DNA of 64,000 nucleotides from Asaia platycodi JCM 25414 (lineage in GTDB: Bacteria; Pseudomonadota; Alphaproteobacteria; Acetobacterales; Acetobacteraceae). Each line of letters opens with the position of its first letter. Within the stretch, counting starts at the first letter, position 1. Positions 10,147 through 20,464 of this stretch are shown here, piece after piece. The translations under genes and the position numbers were made by a program. Location: NCBI RefSeq assembly GCF_000614545.1, contig NZ_BAKW01000003.1:124001-188000 (forward strand), in the 5' to 3' direction. The notes beneath the pieces were generated by a model, which had not been told where the DNA came from, did no database searches, and was given only the letters and a program-made list of their open reading frames with translations.

Positions 10147-11043
10147 TCATCCTGACAGACCCGTCTTCTTGAGGGCCTCATCGATGACAGCGCAAGACGC
10201 GGCGCCGGGTTCACAAAGAGGCAGGCGCACGGTCGGCGTGCACAGCCCAAGACGCGAGGCCGCATATTTCACCGGGCCTGGATTGCTTTCACAGAACATC
10301 GCATCATGAAGCGGCGTCAGGACCTGCTGAATCTCCATCGCACGGGACAAATCACCATTTTGCCAGGCCTCGTGCATGTCAGCACACAGACGCGGGGCGA
10401 TATTGGCCGTAACGCTGATGCAACCCGTCCCCCCTGCGGCAAGGAACGACACAGTGGTGCCATCATCGCCAGTCAGCAGGGTGAAAGGCTTGTCGCCAAG
10501 AAGGTGACGAAGCTGCAGCGGACGGGAGAGATTGGCCGTCGCGTCTTTCGTGCCGACGATATTGGGATGCTCGGCAAGACGCGCCATCGTTTCAGGCAGC
10601 ACTTCAACCACCGACCGGCCCGGCACATTATAGACATAGACCGGCAGATCGGTTGCATCGGCCACGAGCATGAAATGCTGATACAGCCCTTCCTGCGTCG
10701 GCTTGTTATAATAAGGGGCTACGACCAGCAAAGCGTCGGCACCCACGGCTTTGGCATGGCGCGCCATGCCGATCGCCTCATGGGTGCTGTTCGACCCGGC
10801 CCCGGCCATGACAGGCACGCGACCGCCGGACACCTTGACCGTATGCGCCACGACCAAAGCATGTTCGTCATGGGTGAGCGTCGGGCTTTCACCCGTGGTG
10901 CCTGCGGGAATGAGCCCCGCCGTACCCTGATCGATCTGCCAGTCGATAAAGCGGCCGAGAGCGGCGAGATCGACCGTGCCATCATCGCGAAAAGGCGTCA
11001 GCAGCGCGGTCAGAGACCCTTTGAAATCCTTGTTCCGTGCCAT
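10147..11043 (-). CDS. dapA: 4-hydroxy-tetrahydrodipicolinate synthase
   Basis: DapA condenses pyruvate with aspartate semialdehyde in lysine and diaminopimelate synthesis. The 298-residue TIM barrel has the substrate loop AGTTGESPTL (Thr49-Thr50), the catalytic Tyr138 in YNVPGRS and the Schiff-base Lys166 in GTKDAT. The frame is intact. It is the first gene of a dapA-smpB operon with a good sigma70-type promoter about 35 bp upstream of the start. Confidence 0.96.
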   Translation of the reverse strand: MARNKDFKGSLTALLTPFRDDGTVDLAALGRFIDWQIDQGTAGLIPAGTTGESPTLTHDEHALVVAHTVKVSGGRVPVMAGAGSNSTHEAIGMARHAKAVGADALLVVAPYYNKPTQEGLYQHFMLVADATDLPVYVYNVPGRSVVEVLPETMARLAEHPNIVGTKDATANLSRPLQLRHLLGDKPFTLLTGDDGTTVSFLAAGGTGCISVTANIAPRLCADMHEAWQNGDLSRAMEIQQVLTPLHDAMFCESNPGPVKYAASRLGLCTPTVRLPLCEPGAASCAVIDEALKKTGLSG

Positions 11044-11078
11044 GAGCCCTCACCTGCCGCGTTAAACAAACCTGCTGC

Positions 11079-11106
11079 TAAATAGAACTCTAAACGGCGC
11101 TGTCAA
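11079..11106 (-). promoter_or_regulatory. Sigma70-type promoter of dapA-smpB
   Basis: On the minus strand, TTGACA (11106-11101) is followed after 16 bp by TATTTA (11084-11079), about 35 bp before the dapA ATG. The -35 box matches the consensus exactly. Confidence 0.65.
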
Positions 11107-11128
11107 ATGGATATCGCCGCAACGTCCC

Positions 11129-11967
11129 CTATTCAGGATAGCGTGATCGGCTGGCCGGATAGACGCCCAGTATCGCTATATTTTCGCTGCATTCACGCAG
11201 AACGGAAAGAGCCTCTTTCAAACCCGCCTGCTCCGGATGGCCTTCCACATCAAGCAGAAATCCCGTCGCGGTCAGGTACCGGGACTCATATAGCTCTCGA
11301 GCCGGGTCATGTTGACGCCGTTTTCAGCAAAACCGCCCAGCGCCTGATAAAGAGCGCCGGGGCGATTGAGCACACGAAAGACCAACGTGGTCATGACACG
11401 CTCAGAGTCGGCAGAGGGCCACACGGCCTCACGCGCCACAAGATAGAAGCGGGTCGTGTTATGGGCCGCATCTTCCACATTGGCGCGCAGGATTTCCAGC
11501 CCGTTCAATTCGGCGGCGAGAGATGAGGCGACCGCGCCATCTTCACGCGACTGCCATTGAACGACCATCTCGGCCGCGCCAGCCGTATCGAAAGCCGAGC
11601 ATGGCTCCACACCGAGTTCACGAACCAGATCGCGTATCTGACCGAGTGCCACGGGGTGGGTGTGGATACGACGCAGATCTTCGATGCGTGTGCCCGGCAG
11701 GCCCAACAGGCAATGCTCGACGCGCTGAAAATGCTCGCCAATGATAGGCAACCCGGCTTCTGGCAGAAGCGCATGAATCTCCGGCACACGCCCTGCCAGG
11801 GAGTTCTCGCAGGCCAGCATGCCGAGCGTTGCCCTCCCCTCGCGCACCGCGTCGATTGCCGACTGGAAACTGGGGCAAGGCAGGGTTTCCCAGCCTGGGC
11901 GCGCCGTGCGACAGGCCAGGTCGGAATAGGCGCCGGGGCGCCCCTGGAAAGCAATGATCGGGGTCAT
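11129..11967 (-). CDS. pheA: Prephenate dehydratase (PheA) with ACT domain
   Basis: It converts prephenate to phenylpyruvate in phenylalanine synthesis. The catalytic part starts IIAFQGRPGAYSDLA and contains LACENSLAGRVPE and HNTTRFYLVA, with the Thr-Arg-Phe triad of the family. An ACT domain follows (LVFRVLNRPGALYQAL, NMTRLESYMSPG). The frame breaks at 11275-11276 (ACC should be ACCC); the restored end runs LTATGFLLDVEGHPEQAG to ASRSRYPE, 279 residues. The start overlaps the kdsB stop by 4 bp (ATGA). It is a stand-alone dehydratase with no chorismate mutase domain. Confidence 0.92.
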
Positions 11968-12694
11968 GAGCGAAGCGCCTGGCGAACACGAATGAGGTCT
12001 TCAGGCGTATCCACGCCAAGCGGCGCCTCGTCAATTGCCACGCAACCGATACTCATGCCCGCTTCGAGCGCACGGAGCTGCTCCAGCGATTCCCGCTTCT
12101 CCAATCCCGAAGGCGTCAGGGAAACGAAACGCGCCAGCGCCTCACGACGCCAGGCATAGACCCCGACATGATGCCACAGCGGTCCAGCACCCCAGGGAAT
12201 GGCTCGACGCGAGAAGTAAAGCGCGCGGGCAATCGCTTGCCCTTCGCCGAAAGAACAGGCGGCTTTCACCACAGAATCCCGACCGGCTTCTTCTTCAGTT
12301 TCGACGGCGGCCACTAGCGTACCGATATCGAACCCGCCCTGCGAAACGGGAAGCAGCGCCGAAGCGAGGCAGGATGGGGCTATCAGGGCAGATCGCCTTG
12401 CAGGTTGATCACGACATCATGATGCCCCTCAGGATCATGGCTTTCCAGCGCCGCGTGAACCCGATCCGACCCGCTCGGCAGCGCCGGATCGGTCAATACA
12501 CCTTCGATGCCATGACCGGCCAGCACATCGAGAATGGCTACGTCTCCGGAAGCCACGAGTACCGGCCCGATCCCGGCAGCAAGCGCACGTAGCGCCACTT
12601 GCAGGATCATGGGCTTGCCATCGATCTCGGCCAGAGGTTTGTTGGGCAGGCGCGTCGATGCCAGACGCGATGGGATGACGATAATCGGTTTCAT
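11964..12694 (-). CDS. kdsB: 3-deoxy-manno-octulosonate cytidylyltransferase KdsB
   Basis: KdsB activates KDO as CMP-KDO for lipopolysaccharide. It starts MKPIIVIPSRLASTRLPNKPLAEI and has the nucleotide-binding VINLQGDLP and, after the break, HHVGVYAWRREAL and GVDTPEDL. The frame breaks at 12386-12388, where CCC must be CCCC (minus strand); the joined protein is 243 residues, the normal size. A longer upstream open frame from 12895 is not used, because homology begins at Met12694. It is the first gene of a kdsB-pheA pair and divergent from hisN. Confidence 0.92.
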
Positions 12695-12818
12695 AGGGTA
12701 GAAGCAGGCTTTCCGCTTGTCTTGTGAGGGCTGCAGCGCATGGTCAGACATGCCGCACCCCCCTTGATGCGTCAATCGCCCGCTCTGCCTCCGCTCCCTC
12801 TTGCCCCGGATTGCCGCC

Positions 12819-13619
12819 ATGTCCCCCAAGCCCGATCTCGCCGCCTGCCTCGACACCGCCCTTCTCTGCGCCGATCTCGCACGCGAGGCCGTCACGCCTT
12901 ATTTCCGGGCCGGGCTCGCAGTGGACGACAAGAGCGATGAGAGCCCGGTCACCCGTGCCGACCGCGAGGCAGAGACTGCCATGCGGGGCCTGATCGCCGG
13001 GCGTCACCCTGACCAGGCAATACTGGGCGAGGAATTCGGCTTTTCAGGGGTTAAGGGTGACTGGGTCTGGGTGCTCGATCCGATCGACGGCACGAGGGCC
13101 TTCATCACCGGCCGCCCGAGCTTCGCAACGCTCATCGCTCTCTTTCATAAGGGCAAGCCGGTTATCGGCATCATCGACCAGCCCTTCACCCAGGAACGCT
13201 GGATTGGCGTCGAGGGCACGCCGACCCGTTTCGACTCCGCTGCGATGCCCGGACATATCGGCGCGCGTCCCTGTGCGAGGCTTGCGGAGGCTGAACTCTC
13301 CTGCACCTCGCCGGAGATGCTGATCGCTCCATACGACAGCCGTTTCGCCGGGCTCAAGACTGCAACGAGGCGCACGAGCTGGGGCGGCGATGCCTATGGC
13401 TACGGGTTGCTGGCGCTCGGTCAGATCGACGTGATCGCCGAATGCACCATGAAGCCCTGGGATTGGGGGGCTCTGGTCCCGGTGGTCACGGGTGCAGGCG
13501 GTGTCATGACCGACTGGCAGGGCGCGCCCCTGACGCTGGAAAGTGACGGGACGGTTCTCGCCTGCGGCGACAAGGCCCTGCTGCAGGATGCGGTGGCACG
13601 CCTTCGCCCTTCCCCCTGA
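12819..13619 (+). CDS. hisN: Histidinol-phosphatase, inositol monophosphatase type
   Basis: It dephosphorylates histidinol phosphate in histidine synthesis. Metal-binding IMPase motifs are present: LGEEFG, DPIDGTRAF and KPWDWGALVPV. The segment GGDAYGYGLLALGQIDV before WDWGA is typical of the HisN subgroup rather than of CysQ or SuhB. Met12819 (MSPKPDL) is chosen over 12801 because it lies nearer the conserved start. The frame is intact at 266 residues. It is divergent from kdsB, with about 125 bp between. Confidence 0.85.
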   Translation: MSPKPDLAACLDTALLCADLAREAVTPYFRAGLAVDDKSDESPVTRADREAETAMRGLIAGRHPDQAILGEEFGFSGVKGDWVWVLDPIDGTRAFITGRPSFATLIALFHKGKPVIGIIDQPFTQERWIGVEGTPTRFDSAAMPGHIGARPCARLAEAELSCTSPEMLIAPYDSRFAGLKTATRRTSWGGDAYGYGLLALGQIDVIAECTMKPWDWGALVPVVTGAGGVMTDWQGAPLTLESDGTVLACGDKALLQDAVARLRPSP

Positions 13620-13674
13620 CAAGACTATAGGCTAGCACCGCTCTTCGGATTTGCGCCGCTGACAGGAGCCAGAC

Positions 13675-14925
13675 ATGGAAGCCTCGTTTTCTCTCCCCAA
13701 AGACCGCATTCGCATTCTCTTGCTCGAAGGCATTCATGAGAGCGCCGCACAGCACCTCGCTGCGCAGGGGTACAGGCAGGTCACCTGCCTCAAGACAGCG
13801 CTCGAAGGCGAGGCTCTGACAGAGGCGCTCAAGGGCGTGCACATGGTGGGCATCCGCTCACGCACCCAGCTTACCGCACCGGTGATCGAGGCGGCAGACC
13901 GTCTCATGGCCATCGGCTGCTTCTGCATCGGGACCAATCAGGTCGATCTCAACGCGGCACGTATGGCAGGCATTCCGGTTTTCAACGCTCCCTTCAGCAA
14001 TACGCGCTCGGTGGCCGAACTCGTCATGGGCGAGATCGTCATGCTGCTGCGTCGCATTCCGTCGCGCTCCGAGCAGTGTCATGCCGGCGGCTGGGACAAA
14101 TCGGCCATCAACGCCTGGGAAGTACGCGGCAAGACGCTGGGCATCGTGGGCTATGGCTCGATCGGATCGCAGCTTTCTGTTCTGGCCGAGGCCTTCGGTC
14201 TGCGCGTGATCTTCTATGACACCATCGACAAACTCCCGCATGGCAATGCGACCCCGGTAGCGACCCTCCAGGAGCTTCTCGCCCAGTCGGATATCGTGAG
14301 CCTTCACGTACCGCAGACCGATCAGACCAAGGACATGATCGGCGAGGCCGAGATCCGGGCCATGAAGCCGAATTCGATCCTGCTCAATAACGCGCGCGGC
14401 ACGGTCGTCGATATCGACGCCCTCGCCGCAGCTTTGCGCGACGGCCATCTGATGGGGGCTGGCGTAGACGTTTTCCCGAAGGAGCCCAAGGGCGCTGGTG
14501 AGAGTTTCGTCTCCCCGTTGCAGGGTCTGCCCAATGTCATCCTGACCCCGCATATCGGTGGCTCGACCATGGAGGCGCAGGAGCGCATCGGCGTTGAAGT
14601 CGCCAAGCGTTTCGTCGAATATTCCGATGTGGGTTCGACACTGGGCGCCGTGAATTTCCCGCCCGTTCAGCTGCCAGAGCGCCCGCGTGGCACGCGATTC
14701 ATGCATGTGCATGAAAACCGCCCCGGCATCCTGCGTCAGATCAACGAGATCTTTTCAAGCGAGGAATGCAATATCGTCGCGCAATATCTGCAGACCGATG
14801 GCGAGGTCGGCTATGTCGTGGTCGAGATCGATGCAAGCCCGGACAGCGAACTCGACACCCGCCTGCTCGGTCGACTGCGCGATCTCAAGGGCACGATGCG
14901 CGCCCGACTGATCTATCAGCGCTGA
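13675..14925 (+). CDS. serA: D-3-phosphoglycerate dehydrogenase
   Basis: SerA makes 3-phosphohydroxypyruvate, the first step of serine synthesis. The 416-residue protein has the NAD-binding fingerprint GIVGYGSIGSQLS, the catalytic His in PHIGGSTMEAQ and a C-terminal ACT domain (HENRPGILRQINEIF), matching the E. coli type. The frame is intact. An AGGAG-like ribosome site lies just upstream. Feedback by serine through the ACT domain is expected from the family. Confidence 0.95.
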   Translation: MEASFSLPKDRIRILLLEGIHESAAQHLAAQGYRQVTCLKTALEGEALTEALKGVHMVGIRSRTQLTAPVIEAADRLMAIGCFCIGTNQVDLNAARMAGIPVFNAPFSNTRSVAELVMGEIVMLLRRIPSRSEQCHAGGWDKSAINAWEVRGKTLGIVGYGSIGSQLSVLAEAFGLRVIFYDTIDKLPHGNATPVATLQELLAQSDIVSLHVPQTDQTKDMIGEAEIRAMKPNSILLNNARGTVVDIDALAAALRDGHLMGAGVDVFPKEPKGAGESFVSPLQGLPNVILTPHIGGSTMEAQERIGVEVAKRFVEYSDVGSTLGAVNFPPVQLPERPRGTRFMHVHENRPGILRQINEIFSSEECNIVAQYLQTDGEVGYVVVEIDASPDSELDTRLLGRLRDLKGTMRARLIYQR

Positions 14926-14966
14926 ATAATTATTAATGAATTATTGACGCGGCACCGGTAATCGCT

Positions 14967-14988
14967 AGGAACAGAGAAATCTGTTCCT
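14967..14988. promoter_or_regulatory. Perfect hairpin just before comM
   Basis: AGGAACAG (14967-14974) and CTGTTCCT (14981-14988) form an 8-bp perfect stem with a 6-nt loop, ending 7 bp before the comM ATG. The only purine-rich ribosome-site candidate (AGGAACAG) is in the stem, so the structure could limit comM translation; alternatively it ends the serA transcript, though no T-run follows. Confidence 0.45.
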
Positions 14989-14995
14989 GACATTG

Positions 14996-16497
14996 ATGGG
15001 TGCCGTGACCTCTTTTTCTTCATCGATCGCCCGTATCCAGAGCTTCGCCTTTGCGGGAATCGATGCGATACCGGTCACTGTAGAGATCCAGATCTCTTCT
15101 GGCCTGCCCGCCTTCATCATCGTGGGTCTGCCGGACAAGACCGTCGGCGAAGCCGCGAGCGCGTTCGTGCTGCTCTGGCGGCTCTTGGCCTCGCTTTGCC
15201 GCCCAAGCGCATTCTGATCAATCTGGTCCCGGCTGACCTGCCCAAGGAAGGCTCTCACTTCGATCTGCCCATAGCGCTTGCGATCATGACCGCCATGGGC
15301 ATTCTGTCCCACGAAGCGATCAGCGCCTATGCCGCGATTGGCGAGCTTTCTCTCGATGGCCGGCTTCAGGCCACGGGCGGCGTATTGTCTGCCGCGCTGG
15401 AGGCTGTCAGGGCACAACTTGGCCTGATCTGCCCCAAGCCGCAGGCGCAGGAGGCCCGCTGGGCAAGCGAGACGCTCGATATTCTCGCCCCCGATACGCT
15501 CCGCGCCCTTCTGGCGCATTTCAACGGCGATCATGTCTTGTCGCCCCCTGAACTCGAGCGCGTCACGGCGCCACCCTGTCTGGCCGATCTGTCAGAAATC
15601 AGAGGTCTCGATATGGGAAGACGCGCGCTGGAGATCGCAGCCAGTGGCGGTCACTCCCTGCTCATGAGCGGGCCACCGGGCGCGGGGAAATCCATGCTCG
15701 CCCAGTGCCTGCCGTCGATCCTGCCCGATCTGACCCATGAGCAGATTCTGGAATGCAGCCGCATTCATAGTCTGGGCGGGCAGGCGACCGGCAGTCTGCT
15801 GGTTACCCAGCCACCCTTTCGGGCGCCGCATCATTCGACCACCTTGCCCGCCCTTGTCGGTGGCGGCTCGCGGTCGCGGCCGGGCGAGGTCAGCCTCGCC
15901 CATAATGGCGTGCTGTTTCTGGATGAACTGCCCGAATTCTCACGCGCCTGTCTCGAATCCCTGCGCCAGCCGCTTGAAACCGGCACAATCGCGGTCGCTC
16001 GCGCCAAACAGACCGTGCTCTACCCGTCGCGCTTTCAATTCATCGCTGCGATGAATCCGTGCCGCTGCGGCTATCTGGGCGATGCCAGCCGCGCGTGCCG
16101 AAAAGCGCCCCAATGCGGCGAGGATTATCTGTCGCGCCTCTCCGGCCCGATGCTTGACCGCATGGATCTCTCGCTCTTCATCACCCCGGTTTCCCCGATA
16201 GACATGATCACCGCACCGCCGGGAGAGGCGAGCGCGCTGGTCCGCGCACGGGTCTGCGCTGCCAGAGCGAGACAGATCGCTCGTCAGGGTGTGCCCAACG
16301 CACAGGTCAGCGCCACGGTCATCGCACTGAGCGAAGAGGCACGCAGCCTTGTGACACAAGCAGGCGAGAAACTGCGTCTATCGGCCCGTGGGCTGACACG
16401 CCTGCTCCGTGTCAGCCGCAGCATCGCCGATCTGGATGCCTCGGAAGAAGTGAGCGCCCCGCATATCCGCGAAGCACTCGGTTTCAGAGTGCGTTAG
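14996..16497 (+). CDS. comM: YifB/ComM-family Mg-chelatase-like AAA+ ATPase
   Basis: ComM-type helicases promote branch migration during uptake of donor DNA in natural transformation. It has the N-terminal Lon-protease-like fold (AFAGIDAIPVTVEI, GLPAFIIVGLPDKTVGEAA), then Walker A SGPPGAGKSMLAQ, Walker B GVLFLDELPEFSR, a zinc-finger-like cluster NPCRCGYLGD...C...C and a C-terminal helical lid. The frame breaks at 15157 (GCGAG should be GCGGAG); restoration gives ERVRAALAALGLALPPKRI and 500 residues. It is convergent with metC, only 8 bp between stops. Confidence 0.9.
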
Positions 16498-16505
16498 ACA
16501 GCCAT

Positions 16506-17729
16506 TCATCCAGCCAGGGAAGCACGCAGCACCTCCAGGCCACCTTCAAGATCCGCGATCAGATCATTGGGGTCTTCCAGCCCGATATGAAGCCTGAAGC
16601 TCGGTCCTTCCGGCATCGCGCCGGGCAGAGAACGCCGCACACCGCCAGTGGTGGGCAGGACGAGACTTTCATATCCCCCCCACGAGGCGCCGATACCGAA
16701 CAGCGCCAGTGCGTCAATCATGTCGCGCATGGCCGCTACCGAGAGATCGGCGCGCAATTCGACGCCAAAGAGCGAACTTGCCCCCTCGAAATCACGCTGC
16801 CAGAATTCATGGCCGGGGCACTCCTCGAATGCGGGATGCAGCACGCGGGCCACTTCCGGTCGTCCACGCAGCCATTGCGCGACAAGCAGGGCCGATTGCG
16901 CCTGACGCTCGAGACGCACGGCCATCGTCCGGAGCCCACGCAAGGTCAGCCAGCACTCATCCGGCCCGGCGAGCTGACCGATCTGGATGGCCGCATCGCG
17001 CAGATCTTTCCAGAGCGCGCCATCGGCCACGGTGATGGCCCCTGCGATAACGTCGGAATGACCGGCCGGGTATTTCGTGAGTGCCTGAATCGACACATCG
17101 ACCCCGTGGCGGAACGGCTGGAAAATGCCGATCCCCCAGGTATTGTCGAGCATGAGGAGCGCATTGCGTTCATGTGCCACGCGCGCCAGCATGGGCACGT
17201 CCTGCACCTCAAAAGTGTGACTGCCGGGGCTTTCGGCAAAGACGACACGCGTGTTCTCGCGCATCATCCCGATAAGCGTCGCCTCATCGGCGAGCGGCGC
17301 GTAGTAGCTCGTCTCTATCCCAAGGCGTGCAAGCATCGTGCTCGCAAAGCGACGTGTCGGCCCATATACGGAATCCGGCAAAAGCAGGTGATCACCGGCA
17401 TTCAGGAAAGCCAGTAGCGGCAGGGTGCAGGCCGCCAGCCCAGATGACACCACCTGGCTATGCGTGCCCCCTTCGATCAGCGCGATCAATTTTTCGAGTT
17501 CGTGCTGAATCGGCGATCCCATGGCGCCGTAAATCAGTTCGTGCTCGTGGCTGCGCAGCCCCTGTTCCTTCATGGCAGCGAGAGAAGGAAACAGAACCGT
17601 AGAGCCCCTTGTCACGGGCGCATTGACGAAACTTCCCTCTTCATGTGTCGGCTCGGGGCGACCACCCTGCACCAGAAGGGACGACAGGCGCATCCACCCG
17701 GAAGTAACCTGCTTTGCGGCGTTTTCCAC
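16506..17729 (-). CDS. metC: Cystathionine beta-lyase (PLP, Cys/Met metabolism family)
   Basis: The 407-residue PLP enzyme has the family's substrate/PLP sites YGAMGSPIQHELE, SSGLAACTL, MLDNTWGIGIFQ and the Schiff-base Lys in ALTKYPAGHSD. The TKYPAGHSD form and the WGGYESL motif point to cystathionine beta-lyase rather than the gamma-enzymes. The frame is intact. It follows the sulfurtransferase gene by 13 bp on the same strand, suggesting a two-gene sulfur-amino-acid operon. Confidence 0.85.
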   Translation of the reverse strand: MENAAKQVTSGWMRLSSLLVQGGRPEPTHEEGSFVNAPVTRGSTVLFPSLAAMKEQGLRSHEHELIYGAMGSPIQHELEKLIALIEGGTHSQVVSSGLAACTLPLLAFLNAGDHLLLPDSVYGPTRRFASTMLARLGIETSYYAPLADEATLIGMMRENTRVVFAESPGSHTFEVQDVPMLARVAHERNALLMLDNTWGIGIFQPFRHGVDVSIQALTKYPAGHSDVIAGAITVADGALWKDLRDAAIQIGQLAGPDECWLTLRGLRTMAVRLERQAQSALLVAQWLRGRPEVARVLHPAFEECPGHEFWQRDFEGASSLFGVELRADLSVAAMRDMIDALALFGIGASWGGYESLVLPTTGGVRRSLPGAMPEGPSFRLHIGLEDPNDLIADLEGGLEVLRASLAG

Positions 17730-17742
17730 TCTCTCTTTTCTC

Positions 17743-18582
17743 CTAAGAAGACTCTATTGGTGCTGCAGCGTCGCCGCCCCACTCGGCCCATGACCCATCA
17801 TAGAGCTGCCCCGGTGCAAACCCGGCGGCTCGAAGCGCCATGGTGAGCGTGGCTGCCGTCAGCCCCGACCCACAACTGGTGATGACCCGCCGGTTCCCGA
17901 TGTCACAGCCCCTCAAACGCGCCACAAGCATCTCGGGCTGCAGAAAGCAGCCCCGTTCATCCAGCAGCTCGCTATAGGGCAGGTTCACGGCCCCCGGCAT
18001 ATGGCCGCCACGCGTATTGGGCCTCGGTTCCGGCACTATCGCATGAAACCGTGCACGGCTCCGCGCGTCCAGAATGACCACGTTCGGGTCATTGAGCGCC
18101 GCAAAAACGTCCCCCTTGCCCGCAAGCAGCGTGTAGCGCGCACGTGTCACATAATTTTCCTGAGTCCGCGCCGCAGGCTCTGGGGCCTCGTCAAGACTGC
18201 GCCCGGCTTGAATGAATGCGTCCAGCCCGCCATCGAGCACATGCACGGAGTCATGACCGAAGAGCGACGCCATCCAATGAGCGCGGCAGGCCCCGACGCT
18301 CCCTTTCTGATCGTAAAAAATCAGCTGTTTCGCGGCTGATCCCCAGATCCGTCATGAAAGCGGCGAAAACAGCCGGACCCGGCACCATATGCGGCAGGGA
18401 GTCCGCCTTCTCGCATATCTCGTTGATACGGAAACGATCGGCCTTGGGAAACGCTAGTTCATGAAACGCGGCGTCGGGATCGCCCGCCTGACCGGGGAGA
18501 AGTATCGAGCGTCGAGATAGCGATAGCGGCGCGCAGGAAGCGCCATCAGGGTCTGCACATCGATGAGGGGTGCCAGCGTCAT
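17743..18582 (-). CDS. sseA: Thiosulfate/3-mercaptopyruvate sulfurtransferase
   Basis: It has two rhodanese domains: the N-terminal one begins MTLAPLIDVQTLM with YLDARYFSPGQAGDPDAAF, and the C-terminal one carries the catalytic loop TSCGSGLTA, with Cys in CGSG(L)TA as in mercaptopyruvate sulfurtransferases. Two shifts are needed. Near 18493 one C is missing. In the six-A run 18315-18320 (plus strand) the shift is in the opposite sense (one extra or two missing bases), restoring ADF-YDQKGSVGACRAHWMASLFGH. The final length is about 280 residues. The partner metC follows. The exact natural substrate is uncertain. Confidence 0.82.
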
Positions 18583-18676
18583 GAACGGACCTTGCGAGAA
18601 CGGGTTGAGAACCGCACGATAGCAGCCAGAAGCACGATCTGGTCAACTGGTGCGGCTGACGGGCACGGGAGATTTT

Positions 18677-19732
18677 GTGACGACTGAACGCATCATGCTG
18701 GGATTGCTGCTTGTCGGTGTGGCCTATGGCTGCGGCGTCGTTCTATGGCCCTTCCTTTCAGCCATTCTCTGGGGCGCCATTCTCACCTTCACGACATGGC
18801 CACTCTTCAAGCGTCTGCGCCGCCACATGCGCCCCCCCCTCGCCGCTGTGGTCATGATGGTCTGCAGCGCCATCGCCATTGTGATGCCACTCGCGCTGCT
18901 CACCTCGACAGGCATCGCCGACCTGCCGCTCATCATCGGGGGCATCAACGCCGAAATCGAAGCGCTGGGTCGCACCCATCCCGCGCCGAACTGGCTAGCC
19001 TCTCTTCCTGCGGTCGGCCCCCAGCTTTCCACTGCCTATCTTCACTGGAATCACGATGTCAGGGGTCTCGGCGAGGCACTGCACCCCTATGCCGGACAGA
19101 TTGCTCATTATGCACTTAAAGCCCTGATGCAGATGGCGAGCGGCCTGGCCGAACTGGTCATGGCGCTTTTCATCGCCCTGTTTTTCTGGATCAGCGGGGA
19201 TTCTCTGGGGCGTGTCATCCACGCGGTCCTCACCCGCATCACAGGCAGCTATGCTGACCGGCTCATTACCATCATTGGCGGCGTGATACGCGGCACCGTC
19301 TACGGCATACTTGGCACGGCCATCGTGCAGGGTGTGCTGACGGCCATCGGATTGTTCATCTCGGGCGTTCCCGCACCTGTGCTTCTGGGCGGTGTCGCCG
19401 CCTTCGTTGCGGTGTTTCCCGTGGGCGCCCCACTTGTCTGGGCGCCAGCGGCCATCTGGCTGGCCCTGCATCACCATCTCGGCTGGGGGCTGTTTCTTGC
19501 CGGTTACGGTATCATCTTCATTTCAGGCGCCGATCATATCATCCGACCCGCCTTCATCGCGCGCGGCGCCCAGCTTCCCTATCTACTGACCGTACTCGGC
19601 GTTCTGGGCGGTGTGGTCACATTAGGCGGACTGGGCATTTTCCTGGGTCCAGTACTGCTTGGGGTCGGCTATACATTGACGACCGAATTCGCTCGTGGCG
19701 CCTATCAGACCGAAAAGAAAATGCTGCGATGA
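18677..19732 (+). CDS. PerM/AI-2E-type family permease
   Basis: This is a polytopic inner-membrane protein of about 351 residues with about eight hydrophobic segments in the pattern of the AI-2E transporter/PerM family: paired helices at the N-terminus, a soluble amphipathic middle, then four or more C-terminal helices with GGVAAFVAVFPVGAPLVWAPAA and GADHIIRPAFIARGAQLP. GTG 18677 is chosen, preceded by GGGAGA; ATG 18695 is the alternative. Its stop overlaps the start of the next gene (ATGA), indicating translational coupling. The substrate is unknown; members act as exporters or Na+/H+ exchangers. Confidence 0.8.
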   Translation: MTTERIMLGLLLVGVAYGCGVVLWPFLSAILWGAILTFTTWPLFKRLRRHMRPPLAAVVMMVCSAIAIVMPLALLTSTGIADLPLIIGGINAEIEALGRTHPAPNWLASLPAVGPQLSTAYLHWNHDVRGLGEALHPYAGQIAHYALKALMQMASGLAELVMALFIALFFWISGDSLGRVIHAVLTRITGSYADRLITIIGGVIRGTVYGILGTAIVQGVLTAIGLFISGVPAPVLLGGVAAFVAVFPVGAPLVWAPAAIWLALHHHLGWGLFLAGYGIIFISGADHIIRPAFIARGAQLPYLLTVLGVLGGVVTLGGLGIFLGPVLLGVGYTLTTEFARGAYQTEKKMLR

Positions 19733-20464
19733 GCCTCTCTTTACTTCAGGAAGATCCTGCCTCTTCCACCGAAGACGCCGACGCCCCACGGATCGGGCAG
19801 AGTTTTACCATACTCAGCTGGAACCTTTTGCGCGCTGTTGGCGCCCCTCTCGAGGAGGTCGTCGCGGTTGCGCGCAGCGTGAAGCCGGATATCTTTCTGA
19901 TGCAGGAGCTATCGGCACGTTCGACCGCCTGCCTGAGATACTGGGCGGGCATTATGCGCGTATCCCCCTGCCCGACCGCATTCACGGCACGGCATGCTGG
20001 AGCCGCTTTCCCTTCGCGCGCGCGCTATTTCCTGCGCCTTGCCTTCGGGGCTCATGGTGCGACGTACCGCGCAGCTGATCGATTTCGGCTCGTTTTCGAT
20101 CGCCAATGTTCATTTATCGCACGGCCAGATTCTCAACCGGCGTCAACTTCGCCGCATCGCCCCCATGCTGCGGCATCACGCTCTCGTCATGGGCGATTTC
20201 AATCTTGTTGGCCCTACTCTCATGCCCGGCTTTCGCGATGTCGGCCCACGGGAAGCGACGCATCGCATGGCCGATGTGCTGCCCATTCGTATTGATCGCT
20301 GCATGGTACGCGGCATGACACCGCTCGAAACTGCGGTTTTGCCCAATCAGAGCTCAGACCATCACCCGATCCGCGTGACGCTGCGGCTCGAAGCACCCGA
20401 CAGGCATCGGAGCTTCTTCCAAAGGCTCAAGGACAGACAGCAGCTCAAAGATAAGGCTGAATAG
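19729..20464 (+). CDS. Endonuclease/exonuclease/phosphatase-family protein
   Basis: EEP-fold signatures are TILSWNLLRA near the start (catalytic Asn), MQELSARFDRL (metal Glu), then ANVHLSHGQ, MGDFNLVG and the catalytic SSDHHPI near the end. Two one-base losses break it: at about 19919-19921 and in the GCGCGC tract at 20014-20024. With both restored it is about 245 residues. It is coupled to the upstream permease by an ATGA overlap and overlaps the convergent cls 3' end by 20 bp. The substrate (DNA, phospholipid or phosphoester) cannot be told from the sequence. Confidence 0.75.
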
